Shown: piece after piece, positions 43,767-52,812 of the stretch
How the letters are laid out: the number at the start of each line of letters is the position of its first letter
How positions within the stretch are numbered: position 1 is the stretch's first letter
Source: Tsuneonella flava
GTDB lineage: Bacteria > Pseudomonadota > Alphaproteobacteria > Sphingomonadales > Sphingomonadaceae
Reading direction: 5' to 3'
Length of the DNA: 64,000 nt
Assembly: GCF_002870965.1 (NCBI RefSeq)
Contig: NZ_PHSO01000010.1
Location: forward strand, 33,101-97,100
Program-made: the position numbers and the translations under genes
The notes under the pieces: model-generated
Told to the model about the DNA's origin: nothing
Seen by the model: only the letters and a program-made list of their open reading frames with translations
The model's database searches: none

Positions 43767-44836
43767 CGTACCGTCTCCCCATGCAGGTCCTTGCCGATTG
43801 CACTGGGCCCCGGGCCTTCGCCGGCGCGGCGCGTGAAGGATGAGGAATAGGTCTTCGATCGCGCGGGGAGCAGCGGATCGTCGGACAGGCCGATGCCGGC
43901 TGGCAGGATCGTCGGATCGAAATTGAGGTCGCGACAGGCGCCGGCCTCCTCGGGCTCCACCGCCGCCACCGTCAGCGTTCCGGCGTCGATCGTGCGGTGC
44001 GTCCCGGTCCACGCCACCGTCGCCTTGTCGGTTACGTCGCCGGGATTGGCGACCACTAGTCGCAGGTGCCAGCGCGAGGGTCTCTTTGCTGTCCGTGCCT
44101 CCATTTCCCGGAACAGCCAGTCGCGTGGCAATCGGTCGAGCGCTTTCTTGTCCAGGCCGGCGAGCGGCGCCTCGGGCACGAACTGCCAGCGGACCAGACT
44201 GGTGCCGTCGCGGCCGGTGAAACGGAAGGCGTTGATGCTGTAATAGGTCGCGTTGGCGAAGCTGTCGGGCAGGACTGCCTTCGCCATATAGTCCTGGAAC
44301 GCCTTGACCTCGGGATGGGCGGCCAAAAACAGCTTCATCACCGCCGGATCGGGCTTGCCAGTCCCGGGCGCGGGCCGCGTCGCGCGCTGGAGCGCAATGA
44401 ACGACGCGACATCGGCGACCGGGAAGATCGGCGTGTGGTCCATCGCCATCCGCCATTGCTGGCCGTCGGGCGTCTTAAGGATCAGCGCCATCGAGTGGAA
44501 CACATTGCGTCCGTCGGTCGCCAGCGGATTGCCTCCGGCGATCGAGAAGCGGCCGATCACCGGATAGCGCCCGCGCGCCAGCGCCTGCGCGGAGGAAAGC
44601 GCCGCGCCCGCTCCGTTGGCGTCGAACGTGCCCCTCAGGCACAGACCCTTGGCGTGCGCCCGCCGGTAGCCGGGATGCTTGCCGCCATTATAGTCGAGCG
44701 CGGCGATGACATCGCCGCCGTTGATGCGCCGCCCGCCGATCCACCCCGCCGCCCAGGCGAAGCCGACGACGAGCAGCAGGACGATCGCGCTGATCAGCGC
44801 GATCGGTGCTATGATGAAGCGTTTATCCGATGGCAT
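43763..44836 (-). CDS. SrpA-like catalase-related peroxidase
   Basis: A 357-aa protein of the small, membrane-anchored catalase-related family. It has an N-terminal membrane segment (FIIAPIALISAIVLLLVVGFAWAAG), RRAHAKGLCLRGTFDANG near the haem-side His region, RYPVIGRFSIAGGNPLATDGRNVFHSMALIL, and a C-terminal region with LNFDPTILPAGIGLSDDPLLPAR...YSSSFTRR. It probably removes peroxides at the periplasmic face. ATG 44836 starts the conserved part; the frame upstream runs into the divergent promoter. It is coupled to cytochrome b561 and faces the ECF sigma gene. Confidence 0.88.
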   Translation of the reverse strand: MPSDKRFIIAPIALISAIVLLLVVGFAWAAGWIGGRRINGGDVIAALDYNGGKHPGYRRAHAKGLCLRGTFDANGAGAALSSAQALARGRYPVIGRFSIAGGNPLATDGRNVFHSMALILKTPDGQQWRMAMDHTPIFPVADVASFIALQRATRPAPGTGKPDPAVMKLFLAAHPEVKAFQDYMAKAVLPDSFANATYYSINAFRFTGRDGTSLVRWQFVPEAPLAGLDKKALDRLPRDWLFREMEARTAKRPSRWHLRLVVANPGDVTDKATVAWTGTHRTIDAGTLTVAAVEPEEAGACRDLNFDPTILPAGIGLSDDPLLPARSKTYSSSFTRRAGEGPGPSAIGKDLHGETVR

Positions 44837-44888
44837 CCAAGGTTCCGATCCAGTGGAGAATAAGTGCCAGACTGCGCCGGCCGCTGAT

Positions 44889-44946
44889 TTATTCCCCGCA
44901 CCACAAAATATTATTCGCATGGAATAATAGCGGGCCCAAATCGTCC
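44889..44946. promoter_or_regulatory. Divergent ECF-type promoter region
   Basis: GGAATAA occurs on both strands, facing outwards: minus strand at 44889-44895 (read as TTATTCC) and plus strand at 44921-44927. On the plus side GGAAT is followed after 16 bases by CGTC (44942-44945), the usual shape of ECF sigma promoters. A start site there would fall within a few bases of the sigma ATG at 44955, which has no ribosome site, suggesting a leaderless message. Both the catalase string and the sigma/anti-sigma pair would then be driven by the same sigma factor. Confidence 0.5.
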
Positions 44947-44954
44947 ATGTCGTT

Positions 44955-45494
44955 ATGATAGCACCGGTGCAGCCCAATGCCGACCTGATCGCCGCCGTGC
45001 AGCCGCTGATTCCGGCATTGCGCCGCTATGCGCGCGCGCTGCTGCGCGATCGTGCCGATGCCGACGATCTCGTGCAGGATGTGCTGGAGCGCGCGATGGG
45101 GCGTTGGCACCAGCGGCGGGAGGCAGCCGGTACCCGCGCGTGGCTGTTCGCGATCCTGCATAACCTCGCCATGGATCAGTTGCGGCGACGCGCACGGCGC
45201 GGTGCGGCCCAGCCGATCGATGCCGTACCCGAATCGCTGCTGGCGATCCCGCCCGGCCAGGAGACGGCGGTGCACACGGGCGATATTCTGTCGCTGGTGT
45301 CGCGCCTGCCCGACGAGCACCGCAGCGTCCTGCTGCTGATCGGCGTAGAGGATCTAAGCTACGCCGAGGCGGCGGCGGTGCTCGATATCCCGTTGGGCAC
45401 GGTGATGTCGCGACTCTCGCGGGCGCGCGAACGCCTGCGGGCGATGATCGCGGAGGAACCGCACCGCGCCCCTGCGCTGAGGATCGTATCATGA
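44955..45494 (+). CDS. ECF RNA polymerase sigma factor
   Basis: A 179-aa sigma-70-family protein with only regions 2 and 4. Region 2 is RRYARALLRDRADADDLVQDVLERAMGRWHQ ... GTRAWLFAILHNLAMDQLRRRA, and region 4 is LPDEHRSVLLLIGVEDLSYAEAAAVLDIPLGTVMSRLSRARERLR. It directs transcription of a small stress regulon. The stop overlaps the anti-sigma start (ATGA). It faces the SrpA-cytochrome b561 genes, the probable targets. Confidence 0.92.
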   Translation: MIAPVQPNADLIAAVQPLIPALRRYARALLRDRADADDLVQDVLERAMGRWHQRREAAGTRAWLFAILHNLAMDQLRRRARRGAAQPIDAVPESLLAIPPGQETAVHTGDILSLVSRLPDEHRSVLLLIGVEDLSYAEAAAVLDIPLGTVMSRLSRARERLRAMIAEEPHRAPALRIVS

Positions 45495-46267
45495 CTGACG
45501 CACCTGTGACAGAGACCGAACTCCAGCATTACGTCGACGGCCGTTTGCCGCGTGATCGCGAAACCGCTGTGACGGCCTGGCTCGCCGCGCGTCCCGAGGA
45601 GGCGGAGCGGATCGGCGCCTATCGCAGCGAGCGCGACGCATTGCGCGCGGCACTCGCGCCGATCGCCGGGGAGCCACTGCCCGCGGAACTCGACCTCAAC
45701 TTGCGCCGGCATCGCCGGCCGCACTGGCTCTCCGCGCGCGGCATGACCGTCGCTGCGAGCATCATGCTGGCCTTTGTCGTCGGCGGCGGATCGGGCTGGA
45801 TGCTGCGCGACCGCGCCGCACCGCCAATCGTCGGCACCGCCGCGCTGGCGCGTGAAGCGGCGGCTAGCTATGCCGTTTACGCTGGCGACGCCGCCCGTCC
45901 GGTGGAGATCGCGGCGACCGGCCAGCTTGAACTCGACCGCTGGTTCTCACGACGCCTGTCGCGGCCGGTGAAGGCGCCTGATCTTCGCGCCGCGGGATTC
46001 GATCTGATCGGCGGGCGGCTGATCGCGACCAATTTCGGCCCCGCTGGATTATATCTCTATCGCGATGCATCCGGTGCGAGCGTGGCCCTATATCTCCGGC
46101 CCATGCGCGTCCAAGGCACCGATCGCATGACCTGGCGCGAGGAAGGTGCCGTCAGGGGCTGGACCTGGGCCGATGACGGACTCGGCTTCGGCGTGTTCGG
46201 CGAGATGCCAGCCGATCGCCTGCACAGCACCGCTGATATGGCAAGGGCACAGTTCCGTCGAGCCTGA
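45491..46267 (+). CDS. Membrane-anchored anti-sigma factor
   Basis: A 258-aa protein: cytoplasmic N-terminal anti-sigma-like domain (ELQHYVDGRLPRDRETAVTAWLAARPEEAERIGAY; no zinc-ligand Cys pair seen), one membrane helix (MTVAASIMLAFVVGGGSGWML) and a periplasmic domain (FDLIGGRLIATNFGPAGLYLYRDASG). It should hold the ECF sigma factor inactive until a signal, likely oxidative, arrives. It is coupled to the sigma gene by ATGA. A 275-bp gap with nothing recognisable follows. Confidence 0.85.
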   Translation: MTDAPVTETELQHYVDGRLPRDRETAVTAWLAARPEEAERIGAYRSERDALRAALAPIAGEPLPAELDLNLRRHRRPHWLSARGMTVAASIMLAFVVGGGSGWMLRDRAAPPIVGTAALAREAAASYAVYAGDAARPVEIAATGQLELDRWFSRRLSRPVKAPDLRAAGFDLIGGRLIATNFGPAGLYLYRDASGASVALYLRPMRVQGTDRMTWREEGAVRGWTWADDGLGFGVFGEMPADRLHSTADMARAQFRRA

Positions 46268-46542
46268 TCTCGCGCGCAGCTTGACCGTCCGCTTTCGCGT
46301 CATCCTTTGTGAAAGCCGCATGGATTGCAATCGGCCCGCTTCCTGTCGTCCTGCAATGCCTGTCTGGCAACGGCTGTATGTCTGCTCCCGACAAAGCCTG
46401 CCGTTCGATCCATCGCTTGGGAACGCCGGCTTCGTCCCAGACCGCGTCATTCCGGTGCATTGGCCTTGCGATGAATGGAAGACCGCTTTCAACGGTCCAG
46501 CTTCGACCTTTGAATGTCGGCTATGTTGGCGAACCTCGACGA

Positions 46543-47445
46543 CTAAACCAGCATGTGTTGCATGAGCAGCGTTTCAAGCCAGTCCGTGAAGACCTGTAGT
46601 CGTGGCGAGAGATGTTGTCTGTGCGGGTATAGCAGTGTCATTGGCATGGGCTCCGCAAGATAGCCGGGCATGACCTCGATCAGTTCGCCGCCTGCGAGAT
46701 GGGGCCGCACATCATACGCAGGAATCTGGATCAGCCCCATACCCGCAAGGCAGCAGGCGATATAGGCCTCTGCGCTGTTCACCGTCACGCGGCCGCGCAG
46801 GGGCATAGTACGCAGGATGCCATGTTCAACCCACTCCCAGTCCTCAACCCGGCCGTTGGAAGGGGAAGCGTAATTGACGGCCCAGTGGTTTTCGAGCTCG
46901 CCCGGCAGGCTGGGCGTTCCATGACGTTCCAGATAGGCGGGACTGGCGACATTGATGAGGCGCAGCTTGCCGATCGGGCGCGCAATCAGACCGGAATCGG
47001 TGAGAGGCCCCACACGCACGACACAATCAACGCTGTCCTCCACCAGATTGACCGCGCGATCGGTGACACCAAGATCAATGTCGATCTGCGGATAGAGATC
47101 GAGAAATGCAGGCAATGCCGGGGCGATGATCAGCCGCCCGATCCGTCCCGGAACATCGACACGCAACCTGCCCGATGGTTGCGCAGCCGTATGCCGGAAT
47201 AGGTTTTCCGCGCTCTCGACCTCTGCGATCACGCTCTGACAACGCTCATAGAAGGCGGCACCATCCTGCGTCGGCGCGACCTTGCGCGTGGTGCGATGTA
47301 GAAGTCGCGCGCCTACGCGCCGTTCCAATTCCTGCACCGCCGCCGACACGGAAGAACGCGGCATGCCAAGCGTGTCTGCGGCGCGCGTGAAGTTCGAACA
47401 TTCGACAACCCGGGTGAAAATGCGGAACAGGTCGATGCGGTCCAA
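46543..47445 (-). CDS. LysR-type transcriptional regulator
   Basis: A 300-aa regulator. The N-terminal winged HTH is DRIDLFRIFTRVVECSNFTRAADTLGMPRSSVSAAVQELERRVGARLLHRTTRKV, and the substrate-binding domain runs from residue ~90 to the end. I place the start at TTG 47445, with GAGG 8 bp upstream. An ATG at 47511 would add 22 residues without family similarity and would swallow a perfect palindrome at 47471-47491 that is better explained as its operator. It is divergent from the SDR/DJ-1 pair. Confidence 0.88.
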   Translation of the reverse strand: MDRIDLFRIFTRVVECSNFTRAADTLGMPRSSVSAAVQELERRVGARLLHRTTRKVAPTQDGAAFYERCQSVIAEVESAENLFRHTAAQPSGRLRVDVPGRIGRLIIAPALPAFLDLYPQIDIDLGVTDRAVNLVEDSVDCVVRVGPLTDSGLIARPIGKLRLINVASPAYLERHGTPSLPGELENHWAVNYASPSNGRVEDWEWVEHGILRTMPLRGRVTVNSAEAYIACCLAGMGLIQIPAYDVRPHLAGGELIEVMPGYLAEPMPMTLLYPHRQHLSPRLQVFTDWLETLLMQHMLV

Positions 47446-47470
47446 CTGGGAGTCCTCAATTGTGCGCCAT

Positions 47471-47491
47471 TTCTGACAGGTGATGTCAGAA
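47471..47491. promoter_or_regulatory. Palindromic operator between LysR gene and SDR gene
   Basis: TTCTGACA, 5-base spacer, TGTCAGAA: a perfect 8-bp inverted repeat in the divergent gap, of the size of a LysR-family binding box (T-Nx-A shape). The likely binder is the adjacent LysR protein. Confidence 0.6.
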
Positions 47492-47581
47492 TGGTCGTCT
47501 TTATCGTTCAATAGCAGGCGTTATGATCTTTGACGACAGCGACCGACGCAGCGGTCGCCTTCCGGCAAAGGAACCCGCTTA

Positions 47582-48355
47582 ATGACCGATCACAGCATTC
47601 AGGGCAAAACCGTCATCATCGCCGGCGGAGGCAAGAATCTTGGTGGATTGATTGCGCGCGATCTCGCCGCCCATGGCGCGAAGGCGATCGCCATCCACTA
47701 TAACAGCCCCGCTTCGAAGACAGAAGCCGAGGAGACGGTGGCAGCGGTCCGGGCAGCCGGTGCCGAAGCCGTTGCCCTGCAAGGCGATCTGACCAGTGCG
47801 GGTGCGATCGAGAAGCTGTTCGCCGATGCAGTCGCTGCCATCGGACGGCCCGATATCGCCATCAACACCGTGGGCAAGGTGCTGAAGAAGCCGATCCTCG
47901 AAATCTCCGAAGCTGAATATGACGAGATGAGCGCGGTCAACGCCAAGTCCGCCTTCTTCTTCATCAAGGAAGCGGGACGGCATCTGAACGACAATGGTAA
48001 GCTGGTGACGATCGTCACCTCGCTGCTTGGCGCCTACACGCCCTTCTATTCGAGTTACGCCGGGACCAAGGCACCGGTCGAGCATTTCACGCGGGCCGCC
48101 TCGAAGGAGTTCGGCGAACGGGGGATTTCGGTGACGGCGATCGGGCCGGGCCCGATGGACACGCCGTTCTTCTATCCGGCCGAGGGCGAAGATGCGGTCG
48201 CCTATCACAAGACCGCCGCCGCCCTGTCCGCTTTCTCAAAGACCGGGCTGACCGACATCGAGGATATCGTACCCTATATCCGCTTCATGGTATCGGACGG
48301 CTGGTGGATGACCGGACAGACCATTCTCGTGAACGGTGGCTACACCACGAAATGA
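47582..48355 (+). CDS. Short-chain dehydrogenase/reductase (SDR)
   Basis: A 257-aa classical SDR: cofactor loop (GKTVIIAGGGKNLGGLIA), IAINTVGKV in the place of NNAG, catalytic Ser (IVTSLLG), YxxxK (YAGTK), and C-terminal MTGQTILVNGGY. It reduces or oxidises an unknown carbonyl or alcohol with NAD(P). AAGGAA lies 8 bp before the ATG. It is followed on the same strand by the DJ-1-like gene and faces the LysR gene, so all three probably form one LysR-controlled unit. Confidence 0.9.
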   Translation: MTDHSIQGKTVIIAGGGKNLGGLIARDLAAHGAKAIAIHYNSPASKTEAEETVAAVRAAGAEAVALQGDLTSAGAIEKLFADAVAAIGRPDIAINTVGKVLKKPILEISEAEYDEMSAVNAKSAFFFIKEAGRHLNDNGKLVTIVTSLLGAYTPFYSSYAGTKAPVEHFTRAASKEFGERGISVTAIGPGPMDTPFFYPAEGEDAVAYHKTAAALSAFSKTGLTDIEDIVPYIRFMVSDGWWMTGQTILVNGGYTTK

Positions 48356-48461
48356 CGACAGCGAGGCGGCTCGCCGGCATAGCGGGCCGCCCTTCTTTCA
48401 TCGGGAAAGAAGATGTCCCAACAGCCGCGGCCTCAGGCCTGGAAGACAAGGATTGAACGCC

Positions 48462-49220
48462 ATGCCCGCATCTGATTTGAAAATCGAAACCCGCATCGGC
48501 GTGCGCCGCAAGCCCCGCCGTATCCTCTCCATCGTGTCGAATACCACGGAACTGAAAGGTTTCCCGGTCGGCTTCTTTGCGGAGGAGATGACACGGGCTT
48601 TCCTGATGTTCACGGAAGCCGGGCATCGCGTGGATCTCGCTTCGCCACAAGGCGGTGAAGTGATGTTCGATACCCATAGCGATCCGCGCACCCCGGACGG
48701 CGCCTATGCCGACGATCTCATCAGCCTTGGCTTCGTCCATCACGCTAAGTTCGGTGCGATGCTGAAGGACACGCTGCCGATCAGCGTGGTGAATGTGGAT
48801 GATTATGACGCGGTGTGGGTAGCCGGTGGCGGCGGTCCGCTTCTCACCTTCAAGGATGACACCGCGCTGCATACGTTGATCGCGGCCTTCTATGAGAAAG
48901 GCAAGATCGTGACTATGATCTGCCACGGCTCGTCGCTGCTTTTGTGGACCCGCCTCTCCAACGGCAAGTTGCTTGCCGAAGGCAAGAAATGGACCGGCTT
49001 CACCGACGAAGAGGAGAATGAGGTCAATGCTGCCTTCGGCATTACGCTCAACGACTATACCATTGAAAGCGAGGCAGCCGGCATCGCAGGCACCAGCTTC
49101 CTCTGCCGCAATGCAAATGAACCCTTCGCAATTCGTGATGGCCGCCTCATCACCGGCCAGCAGCAATATAGTAGCGCGCTGACCGCTGACCTCGTCCTGG
49201 AGGCGCTCGACGAATATTGA
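48462..49220 (+). CDS. DJ-1/PfpI family protein
   Basis: A 252-aa protein of the DJ-1/PfpI type-1 glutamine-amidotransferase-like fold: FFAEEMTRAFLMFTEAGHRVDLASPQGG, DYDAVWVAGGGGPL, nucleophile Cys in VTMICHGSSLLL, late EAAGIAGTSFLC. Members act as chaperone-like glyoxalases or hydrolases against reactive carbonyls. ATG 48462 starts the conserved protein; the frame upstream overlaps the SDR gene. It lies ~105 bp after the SDR gene. Confidence 0.85.
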   Translation: MPASDLKIETRIGVRRKPRRILSIVSNTTELKGFPVGFFAEEMTRAFLMFTEAGHRVDLASPQGGEVMFDTHSDPRTPDGAYADDLISLGFVHHAKFGAMLKDTLPISVVNVDDYDAVWVAGGGGPLLTFKDDTALHTLIAAFYEKGKIVTMICHGSSLLLWTRLSNGKLLAEGKKWTGFTDEEENEVNAAFGITLNDYTIESEAAGIAGTSFLCRNANEPFAIRDGRLITGQQQYSSALTADLVLEALDEY

Positions 49221-49394
49221 CTATGGCTTGGTGGCGACGAGCTTGCTGATGCTTGCTCATGAGGGCTGCCAGAGGGGGTTGGATTACGTAAAACGCCGCT
49301 GAATGAATGGCAGGTATCAGAGCGATCAATTGATGCCCCGAATGACCGCTATGTTAGCGTTGCACGCCAATCTTTGGACATTCCCTTCATTCGC

Positions 49395-50585
49395 TCAAGC
49401 ATCGCAAAGCTCCCGTCGCGGATGCTGGGAGCATCGGGATGTCCAGACTGCGGCCATGACGGCGGCGAGGCCGATGGCAGCGGCTACGGCTCCCGCCAGC
49501 GCGACGGCGCGGTAACCGAGCCCCGCCGCGATCACGCTGCCACCAATCGCGGCGCCGATCGCGTTGCCGAGGTTGAATGCGCCGATATTGACGGCCGCAG
49601 CCAGATTGGGCGCATCGGCTGCAGCGGTCATTACACGGACTTGGAGCGGCGGAACGAGCGCGAAGCTGGCGACGCCCCATAGGAAGATCAGGATTGCGGT
49701 GGGCGCAGCGAAAGGCATCAGGGCGGCGAAAGCGACGAGAACCAGCGCCAGCCCGGCGAGCGTCACCATCAATGTGCGATTGACCGAACGGTCCGCGAAG
49801 ATCCCGCCCAGCCAGTTGCCTACCGTCAATCCGACACCATAGGTCACGAGCATCGCCGTCACGAAGCCAAGCGAGGCATGCGTTTCCGCGCGCAGGATCG
49901 GCGCAATATAGGTGAACACGGTGAACATCGCGCTCGATCCGATGACAGTGAGCGCCAGTGCGGCGAGCACGGAACCGCGCTTCAGCACGCGCAGTTCGGC
50001 AAGGGCGCTGCCGCCTTCGGGGGCGGGCATTGCGGGCAGGGTCAGCCGCAGCGCCGCCATGGTCGCAACGCCCAGTCCGGCAATTCCCCAGAACGACATC
50101 CGCCAGCCCAGCTGCTCGCCTGCCCAGGTTGCAAGCGGCACGCCGACGACATTGGCAATGGTCAGCCCCATGAACATCGCGGCGACAGCGCCAGCCTTGC
50201 GTTCCGACGGCACCAGGCTGGCGGCGACGATCGACCCTACGCCGAAGAAGGCGCCGTGGTTGAGCGACGTGACGAGTCTGGCCGCCAGCAGCATTCCATA
50301 TCCGGTCGAGATCGCGGCCAGCAGGTTGCCAAGGGTGAAGATGCCGGCAAGCGCGATGAGCAGCGTGCGGCGCGGCACCCGGCCAGTGGTCAGGGTCATC
50401 AGCGGCGCGCCGAGCATCACGCCGAGCGCATAGGTACTGATGAGCAGACCGGCGGTCGGGATCGACACGCTGAGATCGCCGGCGATGACCGGTAGCAGAC
50501 CCATCGGGGCAAACTCGGTCACGCCGATGCCGAACGCGCCGATCGAAAGGGCAACGAGGCCAGGATTCAGTTTCAAGGGGTTCAC
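49395..50585 (-). CDS. MFS transporter (AraJ/YdhP-type efflux)
   Basis: A 396-aa protein with about 12 hydrophobic segments and drug/sugar-efflux signatures (FGIGVTEFAPMGLLPVIAGDL in helix 1; LNHGAFFGVGSIVAASLVP; GVPLATWAGEQLGWRMSFW). It probably exports a small toxic compound. The start is GTG at 50585, five bases after the aldo-keto reductase stop, so the two are coupled. Length is normal for the family. Confidence 0.88.
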   Translation of the reverse strand: MNPLKLNPGLVALSIGAFGIGVTEFAPMGLLPVIAGDLSVSIPTAGLLISTYALGVMLGAPLMTLTTGRVPRRTLLIALAGIFTLGNLLAAISTGYGMLLAARLVTSLNHGAFFGVGSIVAASLVPSERKAGAVAAMFMGLTIANVVGVPLATWAGEQLGWRMSFWGIAGLGVATMAALRLTLPAMPAPEGGSALAELRVLKRGSVLAALALTVIGSSAMFTVFTYIAPILRAETHASLGFVTAMLVTYGVGLTVGNWLGGIFADRSVNRTLMVTLAGLALVLVAFAALMPFAAPTAILIFLWGVASFALVPPLQVRVMTAAADAPNLAAAVNIGAFNLGNAIGAAIGGSVIAAGLGYRAVALAGAVAAAIGLAAVMAAVWTSRCSQHPRRELCDA

Positions 50586-50590
50586 TCCGG

Positions 50591-51625
50591 TCAGACCATG
50601 GAGGGATTGAGCAGGGCGAAGTCGTCCTGCTGACGATAGGGTGTATGCGGATAAGGCGGCATGACGGCGCTTGCCGCGTCGAGCATGGCATTCTGCTCAG
50701 AGGTCAGGGTCCAGCCGATCGCCCTCAGATTGTCGCGCAGCTGCGCCTCGTTGCGCGCGCCGATGATGACGGAGGATACGGTCGGCCGCCCCAGCAGCCA
50801 GTTGATCGCGATTTGCGGCACGGACCTTCCTGTTTCGGCAGCTACTGCTTCCAGGGCGTCGATCACGCGATAGAGATGATCTTCCGCGACAGGGGGCGCG
50901 AACTGTTCCGTCTCATGCAAGCGGCTGCCCGGCGGGATCGGCCGGCCGCGCCCGACCTTGCCCGTCAGCCGTCCCCAGCCAAGTGGGCTCCACACCAGCG
51001 CTCCGATGCCCTGATCGGCGGCGAGCGGCATCAGATCCCACTCATAGGCGCGCCCGATCAGCGAATAATAAACCTGATGCGCGACCAGACGCGGCCAGCC
51101 ATGGCGATCCGCCGCGGCCTGGGCTTTCATGACCTGCCAGCCCGGATAGTTGGAGACGCCTGCATAGCGCAGCTTGCCAGCCGCGATCAGCATGTCGAGC
51201 GTGGCCATCACCTCTTCCACCGGTGTGTGCGCATCGAACGCATGGAGCTGCAGCAAGTCGATATGGTCCGTCCCCAGGCGGCGTAGGGAGGCCTCTACCG
51301 CGTGGATCAACCTCGCACGGGATGTACCCCAGTCCTGCGGCCCATCACCCATCGGCAGGCCGGTCTTGGTGGAGATCAGAACCGCGTCGCGCCGGCCCTT
51401 GATCGCGGCGCCCAGCACCTCTTCCGACGCGCCATTGGAATAGACGTCGGCCGTGTCGAACAGGGTTATGCCTGCATCGAGGCAGATATCGATCAGGCGC
51501 CGTGCCTCGGCAGCGTCGCTCTGTCCCCAGGCGCTAAACAGCGGCCCCTTGCCGCCGAAGGTTCCCGCGCCGAAACTCAAGGCGGGCACACGTAAGCCCG
51601 AACGTCCAACTTGGCGATAATCCAT
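50591..51625 (-). CDS. Aldo/keto reductase
   Basis: A 344-aa AKR with the expected sites: GAGTFGG in the N-terminal barrel, ITLFDTADVYSNGASEEVLG (Asp and Tyr of the active site), STKTGLP (Lys) and LLQLHAFDAHTP (His), then INWLLGRPTVSSVIIGARN for NADPH binding. It reduces reactive carbonyls. ATG 51625 starts the conserved MDYRQVGRSGLRV; the frame upstream is not coding. It is followed directly by an MFS pump and faces a LysR gene (88 bp gap), the probable regulator. Confidence 0.92.
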   Translation of the reverse strand: MDYRQVGRSGLRVPALSFGAGTFGGKGPLFSAWGQSDAAEARRLIDICLDAGITLFDTADVYSNGASEEVLGAAIKGRRDAVLISTKTGLPMGDGPQDWGTSRARLIHAVEASLRRLGTDHIDLLQLHAFDAHTPVEEVMATLDMLIAAGKLRYAGVSNYPGWQVMKAQAAADRHGWPRLVAHQVYYSLIGRAYEWDLMPLAADQGIGALVWSPLGWGRLTGKVGRGRPIPPGSRLHETEQFAPPVAEDHLYRVIDALEAVAAETGRSVPQIAINWLLGRPTVSSVIIGARNEAQLRDNLRAIGWTLTSEQNAMLDAASAVMPPYPHTPYRQQDDFALLNPSMV

Positions 51626-51713
51626 GACCGATCCCTTTGATTGCGATTTCAACGCATAGATGGACGGCGAAGACCGGCTATTGTAGTGGGTGTCCGAGCC
51701 AAGGATCTTTGCT

Positions 51714-52619
51714 ATGGACGCAAAAGTGATTGAGGGTGGCGATCGTGCGCGCGCCATGGAAATATTCGTCGCTGCGATCGACCGTGGGAGCTTTTCCGCA
51801 GCCGGCCGCGCCCTCGGCCTGACGCCGTCTGCGGTGAGCCGCACCGTCGACCGGATTGAGGCGCGGCTCGGCATTAGGCTGCTGCTCCGCTCGACGCGTG
51901 CCCTCACGCCGACGGCGGAGGGTCTCGCCTATCTCCAGGCCGCGCGCCGTATCCTTGCCGATCTCGACGATAGCGAGCAACAGATCGCCGATCAGGGCAT
52001 GCCGCGGGGGCGCCTGCGGATCAGCGCGGCGCTGTCGCATGGGCGGCTATGTGTCGTGCCGTTGCTCGGACGCTTCGCTAAGGCCTATCCGCATATTCTG
52101 GTCGATATCGCTCTCACCGACGCTCTGGTTGACGTGGCGGCCGGACAGGCTGATGTCGCCATCCGGTTCGGCCCGCTTGCTGATAGCGCCCTGACCGCGC
52201 GCAGGCTGGGCGAGAGCCGCCGCGTCATCGTCGCCTCTCCCGATTATCTGGCACGTGCCGGGATGCCGCACGTGCCGGAGGACCTTCACAGGCATAATTG
52301 CCTGAATTTCAACTTTCGCCGCAGCGAGCCGGTCTGGCCGTTCATGCGTGACGGCGAGGAGTTCAGCCTCGCCATGAAGGGCAGCATCGAGGCGAATAAT
52401 GGCGAGACGCTGGGCCAGCTCGCCGCACAAGGTGTCGGCATAGCGCGTGTCGGCGCGTTCAGTGTCGTGAAGGAGATTGCCAGCGGCGAACTTGTGCCAT
52501 TGCTGGAGGATTATAACCCCGGCGACATCGAACAGATCAATGCGGTGTTCGTCGGCGGCGCCAACCTCCCTGCCCGCGTGCGCGTATTCGTCGACTTCCT
52601 GAGCGAGAATATGCGTTAG
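51714..52619 (+). CDS. LysR-type transcriptional regulator
   Basis: A 301-aa regulator: N-terminal winged HTH (AMEIFVAAIDRGSFSAAGRALGLTPSAVSRTVDRIEARLGIRLLLRSTRAL), then the two-lobed effector domain (GRLRISAALSHGRLCVVPLL ... GVGIARVGAFSV). ATG 51714 has AAGGA 8 bp upstream; a GTG at 51690 is possible. It is divergent from the AKR-MFS operon, which it probably controls. Confidence 0.9.
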   Translation: MDAKVIEGGDRARAMEIFVAAIDRGSFSAAGRALGLTPSAVSRTVDRIEARLGIRLLLRSTRALTPTAEGLAYLQAARRILADLDDSEQQIADQGMPRGRLRISAALSHGRLCVVPLLGRFAKAYPHILVDIALTDALVDVAAGQADVAIRFGPLADSALTARRLGESRRVIVASPDYLARAGMPHVPEDLHRHNCLNFNFRRSEPVWPFMRDGEEFSLAMKGSIEANNGETLGQLAAQGVGIARVGAFSVVKEIASGELVPLLEDYNPGDIEQINAVFVGGANLPARVRVFVDFLSENMR

Positions 52620-52776
52620 GCTAGCGTCAGTTCTCGCAGGTGGCCTTCGTCTGCCAAACATGAACTTAGGGCCGGTTTCGACGAACCGACTTGGGCCGGT
52701 GAACGGCCGCAAAGTCGGCGATCTACCGCACACCCAGCAAATTTTTCTAGCGGCTTTGCGTCGCGTTGATCTGCCA

Positions 52777-52802
52777 TTGACATTGCGTGTTTTACGCATC
52801 AA
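52777..52802 (+). promoter_or_regulatory. Probable Rrf2-regulated promoter
   Basis: TTGACA (52777-52782) is a perfect -35 element. The spacer behind it holds an inverted repeat TGCGT-N5-ACGCA (52784-52788 and 52794-52798). The Rrf2-family gene starts at 52813, so self-repression by binding between -35 and -10 is plausible. The -10 is not clear. Confidence 0.4.
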
Positions 52803-52812
52803 ATGAAGTTAC

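Noticed and set aside
43161..44456. A single long minus-strand gene of 431 codons covering both catalase and cytochrome regions
   Set aside because: Only the part after the ATG at 43766 is cytochrome b561; the upstream part is an alternative frame of the catalase-like gene.
46268..46542. A gene in the gap between the anti-sigma factor and the LysR gene
   Set aside because: The short frames overlap on both strands and show no start signal or family pattern.
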